Below are positions 54,497 to 61,761 of a stretch of DNA of 64,000 bases, piece after piece. The notes beneath the pieces are model-generated. The model saw only the letters and a list, made by a program, of their open reading frames with translations, had not been told where the DNA came from and searched no databases. How positions within the stretch are numbered: position 1 is the stretch's first letter; each line of letters starts with the position of its first letter. A program made the translations under genes and the position numbers. Origin of the DNA: Anaerolineaceae bacterium UBA5404. Lineage in GTDB: Bacteria > Chloroflexota > Anaerolineae > Anaerolineales > Anaerolineaceae. The stretch covers positions 42,836 to 106,835 of the forward strand of contig DHNY01000011.1 in NCBI GenBank assembly GCA_002409625.1. Direction: 5' to 3'.

Positions 54497-54655
54497 ATGG
54501 ACAAATACGAATGCATCGCTTGTGGTTATATCTACGACCCCGAACTGGGTGATCCCACCCAAGACATTCCTGCGGGAACATCTTTTGATGATCTGCCCGA
54601 AGATTGGGTTTGCCCCGATTGTGGCGTTGGCAAAGATCAGTTCGAAAAGATCTAA
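54497..54655 (+). CDS. Rubredoxin
   Basis: A 52-residue electron carrier with one iron bound by four Cys in YECIACGYIYDP and WVCPDCGVGKDQFE, the standard rubredoxin motifs. AGGAGA precedes the ATG at a good distance. A TATAAT at 54432 probably belongs to its promoter. It is a single-gene transcript with a terminator. In anaerobes it often serves oxygen and superoxide detoxification; no such partner is adjacent. Confidence 0.97.
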   Translation: MDKYECIACGYIYDPELGDPTQDIPAGTSFDDLPEDWVCPDCGVGKDQFEKI

Positions 54656-54670
54656 ACCTGGTAAAACGAC

Positions 54671-54703
54671 AAAAGGCCTGGCAAGTGAAGTCCAGGCTTT
54701 TTG
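54671..54703 (+). terminator. Terminator of the rubredoxin gene
   Basis: GCCTGG and CCAGGC pair around a ten-base loop, followed by T5. Confidence 0.75.
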
Positions 54704-54814
54704 TTTTAAGAGCTTCTAAACAAGCTTTACCAAAACCTTTTCTCACCAATCATCCCTATAAACCACACAAACTCGCCTTGCACAAAGCATTTCCCTTATC
54801 ATTGCCACCTTTTT

Positions 54815-54844
54815 TTGCCTTTAAGGCAAAACTTACCGTATAAT
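54815..54844 (+). promoter_or_regulatory. Promoter of the MsmX-like ATPase gene
   Basis: TTGCCT (54815-54820), an 18-base spacer and TATAAT (54839-54844). TGCCTTTAAGGCA across the -35 is a perfect palindrome and may be an operator. Confidence 0.6.
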
Positions 54845-54882
54845 AGAACCACTATATTCGTTCAAGATTGGAGGAAATTTTT

Positions 54883-55995
54883 ATGGCTAGTGTAACCTAC
54901 GAATGTGTATGGAAGAAGTTCGGCGACGTGGTCGCTGTGCAAGATCTCAATCTTGCAATCGAAGACAAGGAATTCCTTGTTTTGGTCGGTCCTTCTGGCT
55001 GTGGCAAAACAACTGCCCTACGATGCCTTGCAGGACTCGAAGAAATTACTGAAGGTACCGTCATGATCGGCGACATGGTCGTCAACGATATCGCGCCCAA
55101 AGACCGCGATATTGCCATGGTTTTCCAAAGCTACGCGCTTTACCCTCACATGACCGTGTTTGACAACATGGCATTTGGGCTCAAACTTCGCAAAACCCCT
55201 AAGAGCATCATCAATGAACGCGTTCAAGAAGCAGCCAAGACGCTCGGTATTGAAAACCTCTTGCACCGCAAACCGAAAGAACTATCCGGTGGTCAACGCC
55301 AACGTGTTGCGGTTGGACGCGCCATCGTACGCGAGCCAAAAGTTTTCCTCTTTGACGAGCCTTTGTCAAACCTGGATGCCAAACTCCGCGTGCAAACCCG
55401 CGCTGAGCTAAGCAAACTCCACAAGCGACTTGAAACCACATTCATCTATGTGACCCATGACCAAACCGAAGCCATGACCATGGCTACGCGCATCGCTGTT
55501 ATAAACAAAGGCGTTTTGCAACAGCTCGATACGCCCCAGGTCCTTTATGACCACCCCGCCAACCTCTTTGTGGCTGGATTTATCGGTTCACCTTCGATGA
55601 ACTTCTTTGACGGTGTTATTGAGCAACGCGAAGATGGGCTCTATGTCAATATGGGCTCCTTTGCAGTCAAAACACCTCAAAAAGACTACGAAAATCTCAA
55701 ACATCTGGTGGACAAGCCTATCGTCTTTGGCATTCGCCCAGAAGACATTCACAATCCTGAATTCGCGCCTCCTGGCATCATTGCCGAAACTGTGAAAGCC
55801 GAGGTTGACGTGACCGAACTGATGGGTAATGAAATCTTCCTTTATCTGGTCAATGGCGAACATAACTTCATCGCCCGGGTTGACCCACGCTCCCGCATGG
55901 AAATTGGCGAGCATGTTGAGGTAGCTTTCAACATGGATAACTATCACATCTTTGATCCCAGTGAGGACGAAGAAAACCCCATCGCTGTTTTCTAA
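54883..55995 (+). CDS. Sugar ABC transporter ATPase, MsmX/UgpC/MalK type
   Basis: A 370-residue ABC ATPase: Walker A GPSGCGKTT, Q-loop MVFQSYALYPHMT, signature LSGGQRQRVAVGRAI, Walker B VFLFDEPLSNLDAKL, H-loop THDQTEAMTMA, and a C-terminal OB-fold (~245-370). It energises carbohydrate importers of the CUT1 class. No permease or binding protein gene is adjacent, so it may be a shared ATPase serving several transporters, as MsmX does. ATG at 54883 with GGAGG upstream. Confidence 0.92.
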   Translation: MASVTYECVWKKFGDVVAVQDLNLAIEDKEFLVLVGPSGCGKTTALRCLAGLEEITEGTVMIGDMVVNDIAPKDRDIAMVFQSYALYPHMTVFDNMAFGLKLRKTPKSIINERVQEAAKTLGIENLLHRKPKELSGGQRQRVAVGRAIVREPKVFLFDEPLSNLDAKLRVQTRAELSKLHKRLETTFIYVTHDQTEAMTMATRIAVINKGVLQQLDTPQVLYDHPANLFVAGFIGSPSMNFFDGVIEQREDGLYVNMGSFAVKTPQKDYENLKHLVDKPIVFGIRPEDIHNPEFAPPGIIAETVKAEVDVTELMGNEIFLYLVNGEHNFIARVDPRSRMEIGEHVEVAFNMDNYHIFDPSEDEENPIAVF

Positions 55996-56014
55996 AACTT
56001 TAACCTATAAGCAC

Positions 56015-56050
56015 AAAAAAGCTGACCTTCAGAAGGTCAGCTTTTTTTTT
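56015..56050 (+). terminator. Bidirectional terminator
   Basis: AAAAAAGCTGACCTTC pairs with GAAGGTCAGCTTTTTT with almost no loop, ending in a T-run. It separates the ATPase gene from the convergent membrane protein gene. Confidence 0.92.
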
Positions 56051-56066
56051 GTTCATCGCACCGGAT

Positions 56067-56762
56067 TTATAGACCGGTTTCTTTCATTTCTGCTTTTTTC
56101 TTTTGTTTCTTATTAATAAACAGGTTTATGATCAAAATCAATCCAGCCATCAGCAAGGTCAAAACGCTCACGATAATAAAAGCATCCCGCCAAAAAGGCA
56201 GTGGGAAGAGGCGAATGAGCGTATCATCCTGATAAAACAACCAGGTTCCGTCTTTGAAGAAAAGTTTATGAAACCAATCAAAAAGGTGATTGAATGAAAT
56301 TGCCAAAAATGCCAATATGGCAACAATAAGCCCAATTGTAAGCCAGCTTCCACTCACCAAGGCGCGCTTAAGTGATTTTGACCCACCCATCACAAAAAAC
56401 CAAACCAAAGCGCCAAAAATAAAGCCAAAAAGTGCATACCAAACAGTCAAACTGGTCTTTACCACTTTTTTAACATCCAGCATGTGGTCCAGTTCGCGCG
56501 CGTTGAACACCTCAGTACCGTCATCAAAGCGCAAATCCGACAAGTATGAGATATCTTCTTCATTGCTAAGATAACCGATTGCATACTTCGACCAATGCAA
56601 GCGCTCAACTTTGCTCATGCCATAGGGGTCCTTTGGAAACCAGCTGCGATTGTATTCAAAGCTGGCAAAACCAGGTGTTAGCAGCACACGTATCGAGCCC
56701 ATCAACAACATAAAGGGCAAAATAAGCATCAGAAGTATTTGTAAAACGCGATTGACTTTCAT
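56067..56762 (-). CDS. TIGR01906/DUF1461 family integral membrane protein
   Basis: A 231-residue protein with four hydrophobic segments (~8-30, ~105-127, ~135-160, ~193-217). A soluble loop lies between the first two, and the conserved stretch TWLFYQDDTLIRLFPLPFW precedes the last helix. This matches the TIGR01906 (DUF1461) family of unknown function. It is transcribed alone. Confidence 0.8.
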   Translation of the reverse strand: MKVNRVLQILLMLILPFMLLMGSIRVLLTPGFASFEYNRSWFPKDPYGMSKVERLHWSKYAIGYLSNEEDISYLSDLRFDDGTEVFNARELDHMLDVKKVVKTSLTVWYALFGFIFGALVWFFVMGGSKSLKRALVSGSWLTIGLIVAILAFLAISFNHLFDWFHKLFFKDGTWLFYQDDTLIRLFPLPFWRDAFIIVSVLTLLMAGLILIINLFINKKQKKKAEMKETGL

Positions 56763-56951
56763 TGATCTCTTTCTTACTAAGTTTAACCTGATTCAATTGT
56801 ATCAAAAATGTGTTTTTCTCTCGCTAAAAGATAGACCCGCGCCCATCAAGCATTTTCTTCAAAAATCACAGGTTTTTAGGCTATTTAATCAGCCAAAGAT
56901 TCCAGATTCGTGGTAAATTTAAGCTACTAACAAAAGCAATGGAGGCTTTGT

Positions 56952-58112
56952 ATGATTATTGGTGTACCAAAAGAAATAATGCCCGGTGAACGACGTGTAG
57001 CCGCGACTCCGGAAACCGTGAAAGCGATGCGTGACATGGGTTTAACCGTCCTGGTTGAAAAGGACGCTGGTGAAGGCGCTTTCTTCCATGACCCAGAATA
57101 TATCGCTGCTGGCGCGGAAATTGTGGCATGTCCCCGCGAAATTTTCGAACGCGCGGATATGATCCTCAAGGTTAAAGAACCCCTCTTTAACCACGACCTC
57201 GACACTCACGAAGTCGATTTGATGCACAAAGGTCAATATCTGATTACCTTTATTCACCCTGCTGCACCCGTCAACCATAAAATGGTTAAAGACCTGGCTG
57301 CAAAAGGTGTTATCAGCATCACTCTTGACGGTATTCCCCGTATTTCTCGCGCCCAGGCTATGGACGCCTTGACTTCCATGAGCACTTGCGCGGGCTACAA
57401 AGGCTCCCTCTTGGCTGCCAATCACTTGCCCGTCTTCATGCCCATGATGGCAACCGCAGTCGGTATGATCAAACCCATCAACGCCCTCGTGATCGGCGCA
57501 GGTGTGGGCGGTTTGCAAGCCATCGCCACCATCAAACGCCTCGGCGCAGTCGTCCACGCTGCCGACATTCGCCCTGACGCCGCAGAACAAGCTGGCTCAC
57601 TCGGCGCGAAAGTCATTGACCTGGGCATCGACCCCAAAGACGCCATTGGCGAAGGTGGCTACGCTTTAGCCCTTTCACCCGAAAACCTGGCAAAAGAACG
57701 CGCTGTTTTGGCTGAAGTTGTCAAGAACATGGACATCATTTTCCTCTCCGCGCTCGTTCCTGGCAAATTGGCTCCAGTGCTGATTACCGAAGAAATGGTC
57801 AAGAGCATGAAACCCGGTTCTGTCATCGTTGATATTTCCATCGACCAGGGCGGTAACTGTGAAATTACACCTCCTGGTGCCACTGAGCAAAAACATAACG
57901 TGACCATCATCGGCATCAAGAACATCCCCGGCATGTTGCCCACCAGCTCCACCTGGATGTTCTCGAAAAACGTTTTGCACTTGGTCAAGTACCTCATCAA
58001 GGGCGATAAAGTTGAAATGGACTTTGATGATCCCATCATCAAATCCGCTTTGACCACTTATGATGGCAAAGTTGTCCACGTCGGCGCATTAGAAGCCTTT
58101 GAACTCGACTAA
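56952..58112 (+). CDS. pntAA: Transhydrogenase soluble subunit PntAA / alanine dehydrogenase-PNT family
   Basis: Domain I of the proton-translocating transhydrogenase, which binds NAD(H). The 386-residue protein has the N-terminal AlaDh/PNT domain (VPKEIMPGERRVAATPETV) and the NAD-binding domain with VIGAGVGGLQAIATIKRLGA and IRPDAAEQAGSLGAKVID. Alanine dehydrogenase is a relative, but pntAB and pntB downstream settle the role. GGAGG precedes the ATG. A strong terminator-like hairpin follows before pntAB. Confidence 0.92.
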   Translation: MIIGVPKEIMPGERRVAATPETVKAMRDMGLTVLVEKDAGEGAFFHDPEYIAAGAEIVACPREIFERADMILKVKEPLFNHDLDTHEVDLMHKGQYLITFIHPAAPVNHKMVKDLAAKGVISITLDGIPRISRAQAMDALTSMSTCAGYKGSLLAANHLPVFMPMMATAVGMIKPINALVIGAGVGGLQAIATIKRLGAVVHAADIRPDAAEQAGSLGAKVIDLGIDPKDAIGEGGYALALSPENLAKERAVLAEVVKNMDIIFLSALVPGKLAPVLITEEMVKSMKPGSVIVDISIDQGGNCEITPPGATEQKHNVTIIGIKNIPGMLPTSSTWMFSKNVLHLVKYLIKGDKVEMDFDDPIIKSALTTYDGKVVHVGALEAFELD

Positions 58113-58129
58113 GCAAACTTTTTTAACCC

Positions 58130-58161
58130 ATGTGGGGGCAGTCAACGCCCCCACATTTTTT
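58130..58161 (+). terminator. Terminator-like hairpin between pntAA and pntAB
   Basis: ATGTGGGGGC pairs perfectly with GCCCCCACAT around seven bases, followed by T5. Only 17 bases separate it from the pntAB start, so no separate promoter fits after it. Partial termination would give more pntAA mRNA than pntAB-pntB mRNA. Confidence 0.85.
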
Positions 58162-58178
58162 AGATTTAAGGAGGATTT

Positions 58179-58469
58179 GTGTCCCTAATTCAAGCCATTC
58201 TTGTGGTTGTTTTTATAGTTGCGGCTTTTGTCGGCTATAAAATCATCAACCGTGTCCCTAGCATGCTGCACACCCCACTGATGTCTGGTATGAACGCTTT
58301 CTCTGGCGTCACCGTTTTGGGTTGTCTCAGCGTCACCGCCGTTGCGGTCGCCTTTGGAAGCAAAGCACTAGGCTTAATTGCCATAGTCCTAGCAATGGTC
58401 AACGTTGTGGGCGGTTTTGGTGTTACCCACCGCATGCTCTCCATGTTCCATAGTAGCGAGGATAAATAA
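58179..58469 (+). CDS. pntAB: Transhydrogenase membrane subunit PntAB
   Basis: A 96-residue protein with three transmembrane helices, the part of domain II contributed by the alpha subunit. It contains VGYKIINRVPSMLHTPLMSG, a conserved PntAB stretch. Start is GTG at 58179 with AAGGAGG upstream. Two bases separate it from pntB. Confidence 0.92.
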   Translation: MSLIQAILVVVFIVAAFVGYKIINRVPSMLHTPLMSGMNAFSGVTVLGCLSVTAVAVAFGSKALGLIAIVLAMVNVVGGFGVTHRMLSMFHSSEDK

Positions 58470-58471
58470 GC

Positions 58472-61024
58472 ATGTTTAGCACTCTTTTTTCTTCTTTAGC
58501 AGAACAAGCGACTTTTGATACCAGAGCGCTGGTATATTACATTATCGCCGGCGTCTTGAGCATTGAGGTTCTCATCGGCATTTCTTTGATGAGCAAAGTC
58601 AAAAAAGCAGTTACTGGCAACCTCATTGGATCAATATCCATGCTTTTTGCGATCGTGTTGACCCTATGGTACTTCGATCTCTTTACTTTAGTTGAACTTT
58701 GGATCGCTATGCTCGTAGGTGCTGGTATCGGTCTTTTCGTCGCCCGAAAAGTCAAGATGATCCAAATGCCTCAACTGGTTGGCTTATTGAATGGTTTTGG
58801 TGGTATCGCCTCCATGATTGCCGGCCTTTTGACCGTCATCAATGGCAATGAAACCGACACATTCTCCATGATCACTGCTGGTTTAGCCATTGTTATCGGT
58901 GGACTCACCTTTGCTGGTAGTGTGGTTGCTGCAGGCAAACTTCACAAAATCTTCCCGCAAAAACCAATTGTGCTCAAAGGCCACCAATTCTGGACCATGC
59001 TAACCCTGATCCTTTCCTTGGTGACCGTGCCATTGTTTGCGGTGGCTTTCTTCAAAGGCGCACCCATGCAGGGCATTTTACTCATCCTGGCAAGTCTCTT
59101 TAGCATCGCTTTTGGTGTGATTTTCTCCATTCGCGTGGGCGGTGCCGATATGCCCATCACCATCTCCCTGCTCAACTCGCTCTCCGGTGTTGCCGGTGCG
59201 ATTGCGGGTATGGCGATTAACGATGTTTTGCTCGTTTCTGTGGGTGGTATTGTAGGCGCATCTGGTTTGCTCTTAACTCAAATCATGTGCAAATCGATGA
59301 ACCGCAAGCTGCTCGACATTTTGTTGGGCAAAACTTCCGCACCCAGCGCGCCTCGCAAAGCAACACCAGCTGCAACACCTGCCGCATCAGTTGCGCCAAA
59401 GGCCGAAGCAGCACCTGCCAAACAAAGCCCAGCTGATTGGTTGCGCGAAGCCAAACGTGTGATTATCGTGCCCGGCTACGGTATGGCACTTTCACAGGCT
59501 CAACCCCTGGTCAAGCAAATGGCTGAGACCTTGACCGAAATGGGCGCTGAAGTGGACTACGCCATTCATCCCGTCGCTGGTCGTATGCCCGGACATATGA
59601 ATGTTCTGCTCGCCGAAGTGGACGTTCCCTACGAAAAATTGCGCGAGATGGATGATATCAACCCCGAATTTGCCAACACCGATGTTGTGCTCGTGGTGGG
59701 TGCCAATGATGTGGTCAACCCGGCCGCCAACACCGCCGAAGATACGCCGATCTACGGTATGCCCATCCTGAATGTGGCAGAGGCGAAACATATTATCTTC
59801 TGTAACTTTGATGACAAACCCGGTTACGCCGGCGTGGATAATCCACTTTACAGCGCGCCCGAAGATAAAGCCGTCCTCCTCGCTGGAGACGCGAAAGAAA
59901 CCCTCAACAAGCTTTTCGCCGGCTTACGTGAGCCCGCCAAAGCTGATAGCGCGGTGGCAACAAAGGCATCCGGTCCTACCGTCTGGCTTCGCGATGCCAA
60001 ACGCGTGATTATCGTGCCCGGTTATGGCATGGCACTATCTCAAGCTCAACCATTGGTCAAGCAAATGGCTGAGACCTTGACCGATATGGGCGCTGAAGTG
60101 GATTACGCCATTCATCCTGTCGCGGGTCGTATGCCCGGACACATGAACGTCTTGCTCGCCGAAGTGGACGTGCCCTACGAAAAACTGCGCGAAATGGATG
60201 ATATCAATTCTGAGTTTGCCAATACCGATGTTGTGCTGGTGGTTGGCGCCAATGATGTGGTCAATCCGGCTGCCAACACTGCCGAAGATACGCCGATCTA
60301 CGGCATGCCCATCCTTAACGTTGAACAAGCCAAACACATCATCTTCTGCAACTTTGACGACAAACCCGGTTATGCTGGTGTGGATAACCCACTCTACCAT
60401 GCCGCGGAAGACAAAGCCGTTTTGATTGCCGGCGACGCCAAAGCCACCTTGAACAGCCTTTTAGCTGGCATCAAGGAAGCACCTCAAGCTGCCGCAGCTG
60501 CCACAGAACAAGCTGGTCCCGCAGTTTGGTTACGTGAAGCCAATCGTGTCATCATCGTGCCCGGTTACGGCATGGCACTTTCTCAGGCGCAACCCCTGGT
60601 CAAACAAATGGCAGACACCCTAGGAACAATGGGCAAAGAGGTAGACTACGCCATTCACCCTGTTGCTGGTCGTATGCCCGGACATATGAACGTTTTGCTC
60701 GCCGAAGTGGACGTTCCCTACGAAAAACTCCGCGAAATGGAAGATATCAACCCCGAATTCGCCAACACAGACCTTGTGCTTGTGGTTGGTGCCAATGACG
60801 TGGTTAACCCAGCTGCCAACACCGCCGAAGATACGCCGATCTACGGCATGCCCATCCTCAATGTTGAAGAAGCCAAACACATCATCTTCTGCAACTTTGA
60901 CGATAAACCCGGTTACGCTGGCGTGGATAACCCGCTTTACCATGCGGCAGCAGATAAAGCTGTGCTACTTGCTGGCGATGCCAAAGCAACCTTAACCATG
61001 CTCTTGGATAGCCTCCGCGATTAG
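58472..61024 (+). CDS. pntB: Transhydrogenase PntB with three tandem nucleotide-binding domains
   Basis: An 850-residue protein against ~460 for normal PntB. Residues 1-290 are the membrane domain II (about eight or nine helices). An Ala/Pro-rich linker (~288-320) leads to domain III, present three times: ~319-487, ~501-669 and ~681-850, spaced 182 and 180 residues apart and joined by different Ala-rich linkers. Every copy has PGYGMALSQAQ, VAGRMPGHMNVLL and VVGANDVVNPAANTAEDTPI. Where classical PntB has Lys-Arg-Ser binding the NADP 2'-phosphate, all copies read NFDDKPGYAGVDNPLY. It couples hydride transfer to proton movement; coenzyme preference may differ from NADP. Confidence 0.93.
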   Translation: MFSTLFSSLAEQATFDTRALVYYIIAGVLSIEVLIGISLMSKVKKAVTGNLIGSISMLFAIVLTLWYFDLFTLVELWIAMLVGAGIGLFVARKVKMIQMPQLVGLLNGFGGIASMIAGLLTVINGNETDTFSMITAGLAIVIGGLTFAGSVVAAGKLHKIFPQKPIVLKGHQFWTMLTLILSLVTVPLFAVAFFKGAPMQGILLILASLFSIAFGVIFSIRVGGADMPITISLLNSLSGVAGAIAGMAINDVLLVSVGGIVGASGLLLTQIMCKSMNRKLLDILLGKTSAPSAPRKATPAATPAASVAPKAEAAPAKQSPADWLREAKRVIIVPGYGMALSQAQPLVKQMAETLTEMGAEVDYAIHPVAGRMPGHMNVLLAEVDVPYEKLREMDDINPEFANTDVVLVVGANDVVNPAANTAEDTPIYGMPILNVAEAKHIIFCNFDDKPGYAGVDNPLYSAPEDKAVLLAGDAKETLNKLFAGLREPAKADSAVATKASGPTVWLRDAKRVIIVPGYGMALSQAQPLVKQMAETLTDMGAEVDYAIHPVAGRMPGHMNVLLAEVDVPYEKLREMDDINSEFANTDVVLVVGANDVVNPAANTAEDTPIYGMPILNVEQAKHIIFCNFDDKPGYAGVDNPLYHAAEDKAVLIAGDAKATLNSLLAGIKEAPQAAAAATEQAGPAVWLREANRVIIVPGYGMALSQAQPLVKQMADTLGTMGKEVDYAIHPVAGRMPGHMNVLLAEVDVPYEKLREMEDINPEFANTDLVLVVGANDVVNPAANTAEDTPIYGMPILNVEEAKHIIFCNFDDKPGYAGVDNPLYHAAADKAVLLAGDAKATLTMLLDSLRD
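59426..61021 (+). repeat. Three in-frame repeats encoding PntB domain III
   Basis: Copies at about 59426-59932, 59972-60478 and 60512-61021 (periods 546 and 540 bases). Protein copies are nearly identical, while codons differ at many synonymous sites (for instance in the PGYGMALSQAQ segment), so this is an established triplication and not a recent assembly artefact. Confidence 0.93.
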
Positions 61025-61043
61025 TCGCTTTCTATTAATAGCT

Positions 61044-61077
61044 AAAAGCCATCAGTATGACAACTGGTGGCTTTTTC
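61044..61077 (+). terminator. Terminator of the pnt operon
   Basis: AAAAGCCATCAGT pairs with ACTGGTGGCTTTT (one G-U pair), followed by T-rich sequence, about 20 bases after the pntB stop. Confidence 0.85.
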
Positions 61078-61100
61078 TTTAACATGCTTAAAAGACTTAA

Positions 61101-61131
61101 AAGAAAAAGCTCACAAAAACTTGCGAGCTTT
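61101..61131 (-). terminator. Terminator of tRNA-Gln
   Basis: On the minus strand AAAGCTC pairs with GAGCTTT around 12 bases, followed by TTCTTTT. It lies a few bases after the tRNA 3' end. Confidence 0.7.
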
Positions 61132-61134
61132 AGG

Positions 61135-61205
61135 CTGGCGGTAAAGGATTCGAACCTCTACATACGGATTCAGAGTCCGCTGTCCTACCATTAGACGAAC
61201 CGCCA
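61135..61205 (-). tRNA. tRNA-Gln (CTG)
   Basis: A complete cloverleaf on the minus strand: acceptor TGGCGGT/ACCGCCA with discriminator G, anticodon arm GCGGA-CTCTGAA-TCCGT with anticodon CTG, T arm GAGGT-TCGAATC-CTTTA with mismatch-tolerant pairing. CCA is not encoded. Confidence 0.94.
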
Positions 61206-61447
61206 GTATCAAGTCGCCATATTATACCAAAGATTATCCACAATCAAGAGACAAATTTCGAAAAAAGCCAGGCATCGACGCGATTAGTGAGATCTCAACC
61301 AATTAAAGTCTTCCAAACGATAAATTGCGGCGGTTTTTTTACTATTCCGGCAATAAAACGCGGTAAAACGCAATCTTGTACAGCTTTATTAACTTAGTTT
61401 TTATACACACTAATTACAATAATTAAAAACAACAATGAGGTCAAAAA
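61206..61447. promoter_or_regulatory. Promoter of tRNA-Gln and AT-rich leader of the next gene
   Basis: On the minus strand TATAAT (61226-61221) lies 15 bases before the tRNA-Gln 5' end, with TCTTGA (61249-61244) 17 bases upstream. The rest is AT-rich with no gene or clear structure. Confidence 0.55.
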
Positions 61448-61744
61448 ATGCCAGATAAAAGCTCCTTTGAAGAAGTAAAAACCAAACATCTTGAAACCTT
61501 AAAAACCTACGTGCCCATCGTCGCGCGCGTGCATGGTCCCACCCACCCTGAATTCTACAAAGTACGCGATATTTATGATCAAATGGTGCTAAAGATATCC
61601 GCACCAGAGCAATCCGATCTGACCAGCGATTTTGCCTCATTGCGCGAAATCACCAGCAATTACACCATTCCTGGTGATGTTTGCGAAAGCTACGCGGCAG
61701 TTTATAACATGCTGGCTGACCTCGATAAAGCATACAGCGCATAA
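61448..61744 (+). CDS. Small hypothetical protein with a VHG-HPEF motif
   Basis: A 98-residue, probably all-helical protein. The segment VARVHGPTHPEFYKVRDIYD has two His and a Glu placed as in metal- or flavin-binding small proteins. I do not recognise the family with confidence; a relation to hemerythrin-like or Fe-S repair helpers is only a thought. ATGAGG sits upstream of the ATG. It lies 17 bases before a heavy-metal ATPase gene and may be co-transcribed with it. Confidence 0.65.
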   Translation: MPDKSSFEEVKTKHLETLKTYVPIVARVHGPTHPEFYKVRDIYDQMVLKISAPEQSDLTSDFASLREITSNYTIPGDVCESYAAVYNMLADLDKAYSA

Positions 61745-61761
61745 TTCTACCGGCTATCCTT

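Noticed and set aside
59492..60943. Three similar antisense frames at 59492-59791, 60035-60400 and 60620-60943
   Set aside because: They look like a gene family but only mirror the three domain III repeats of pntB.
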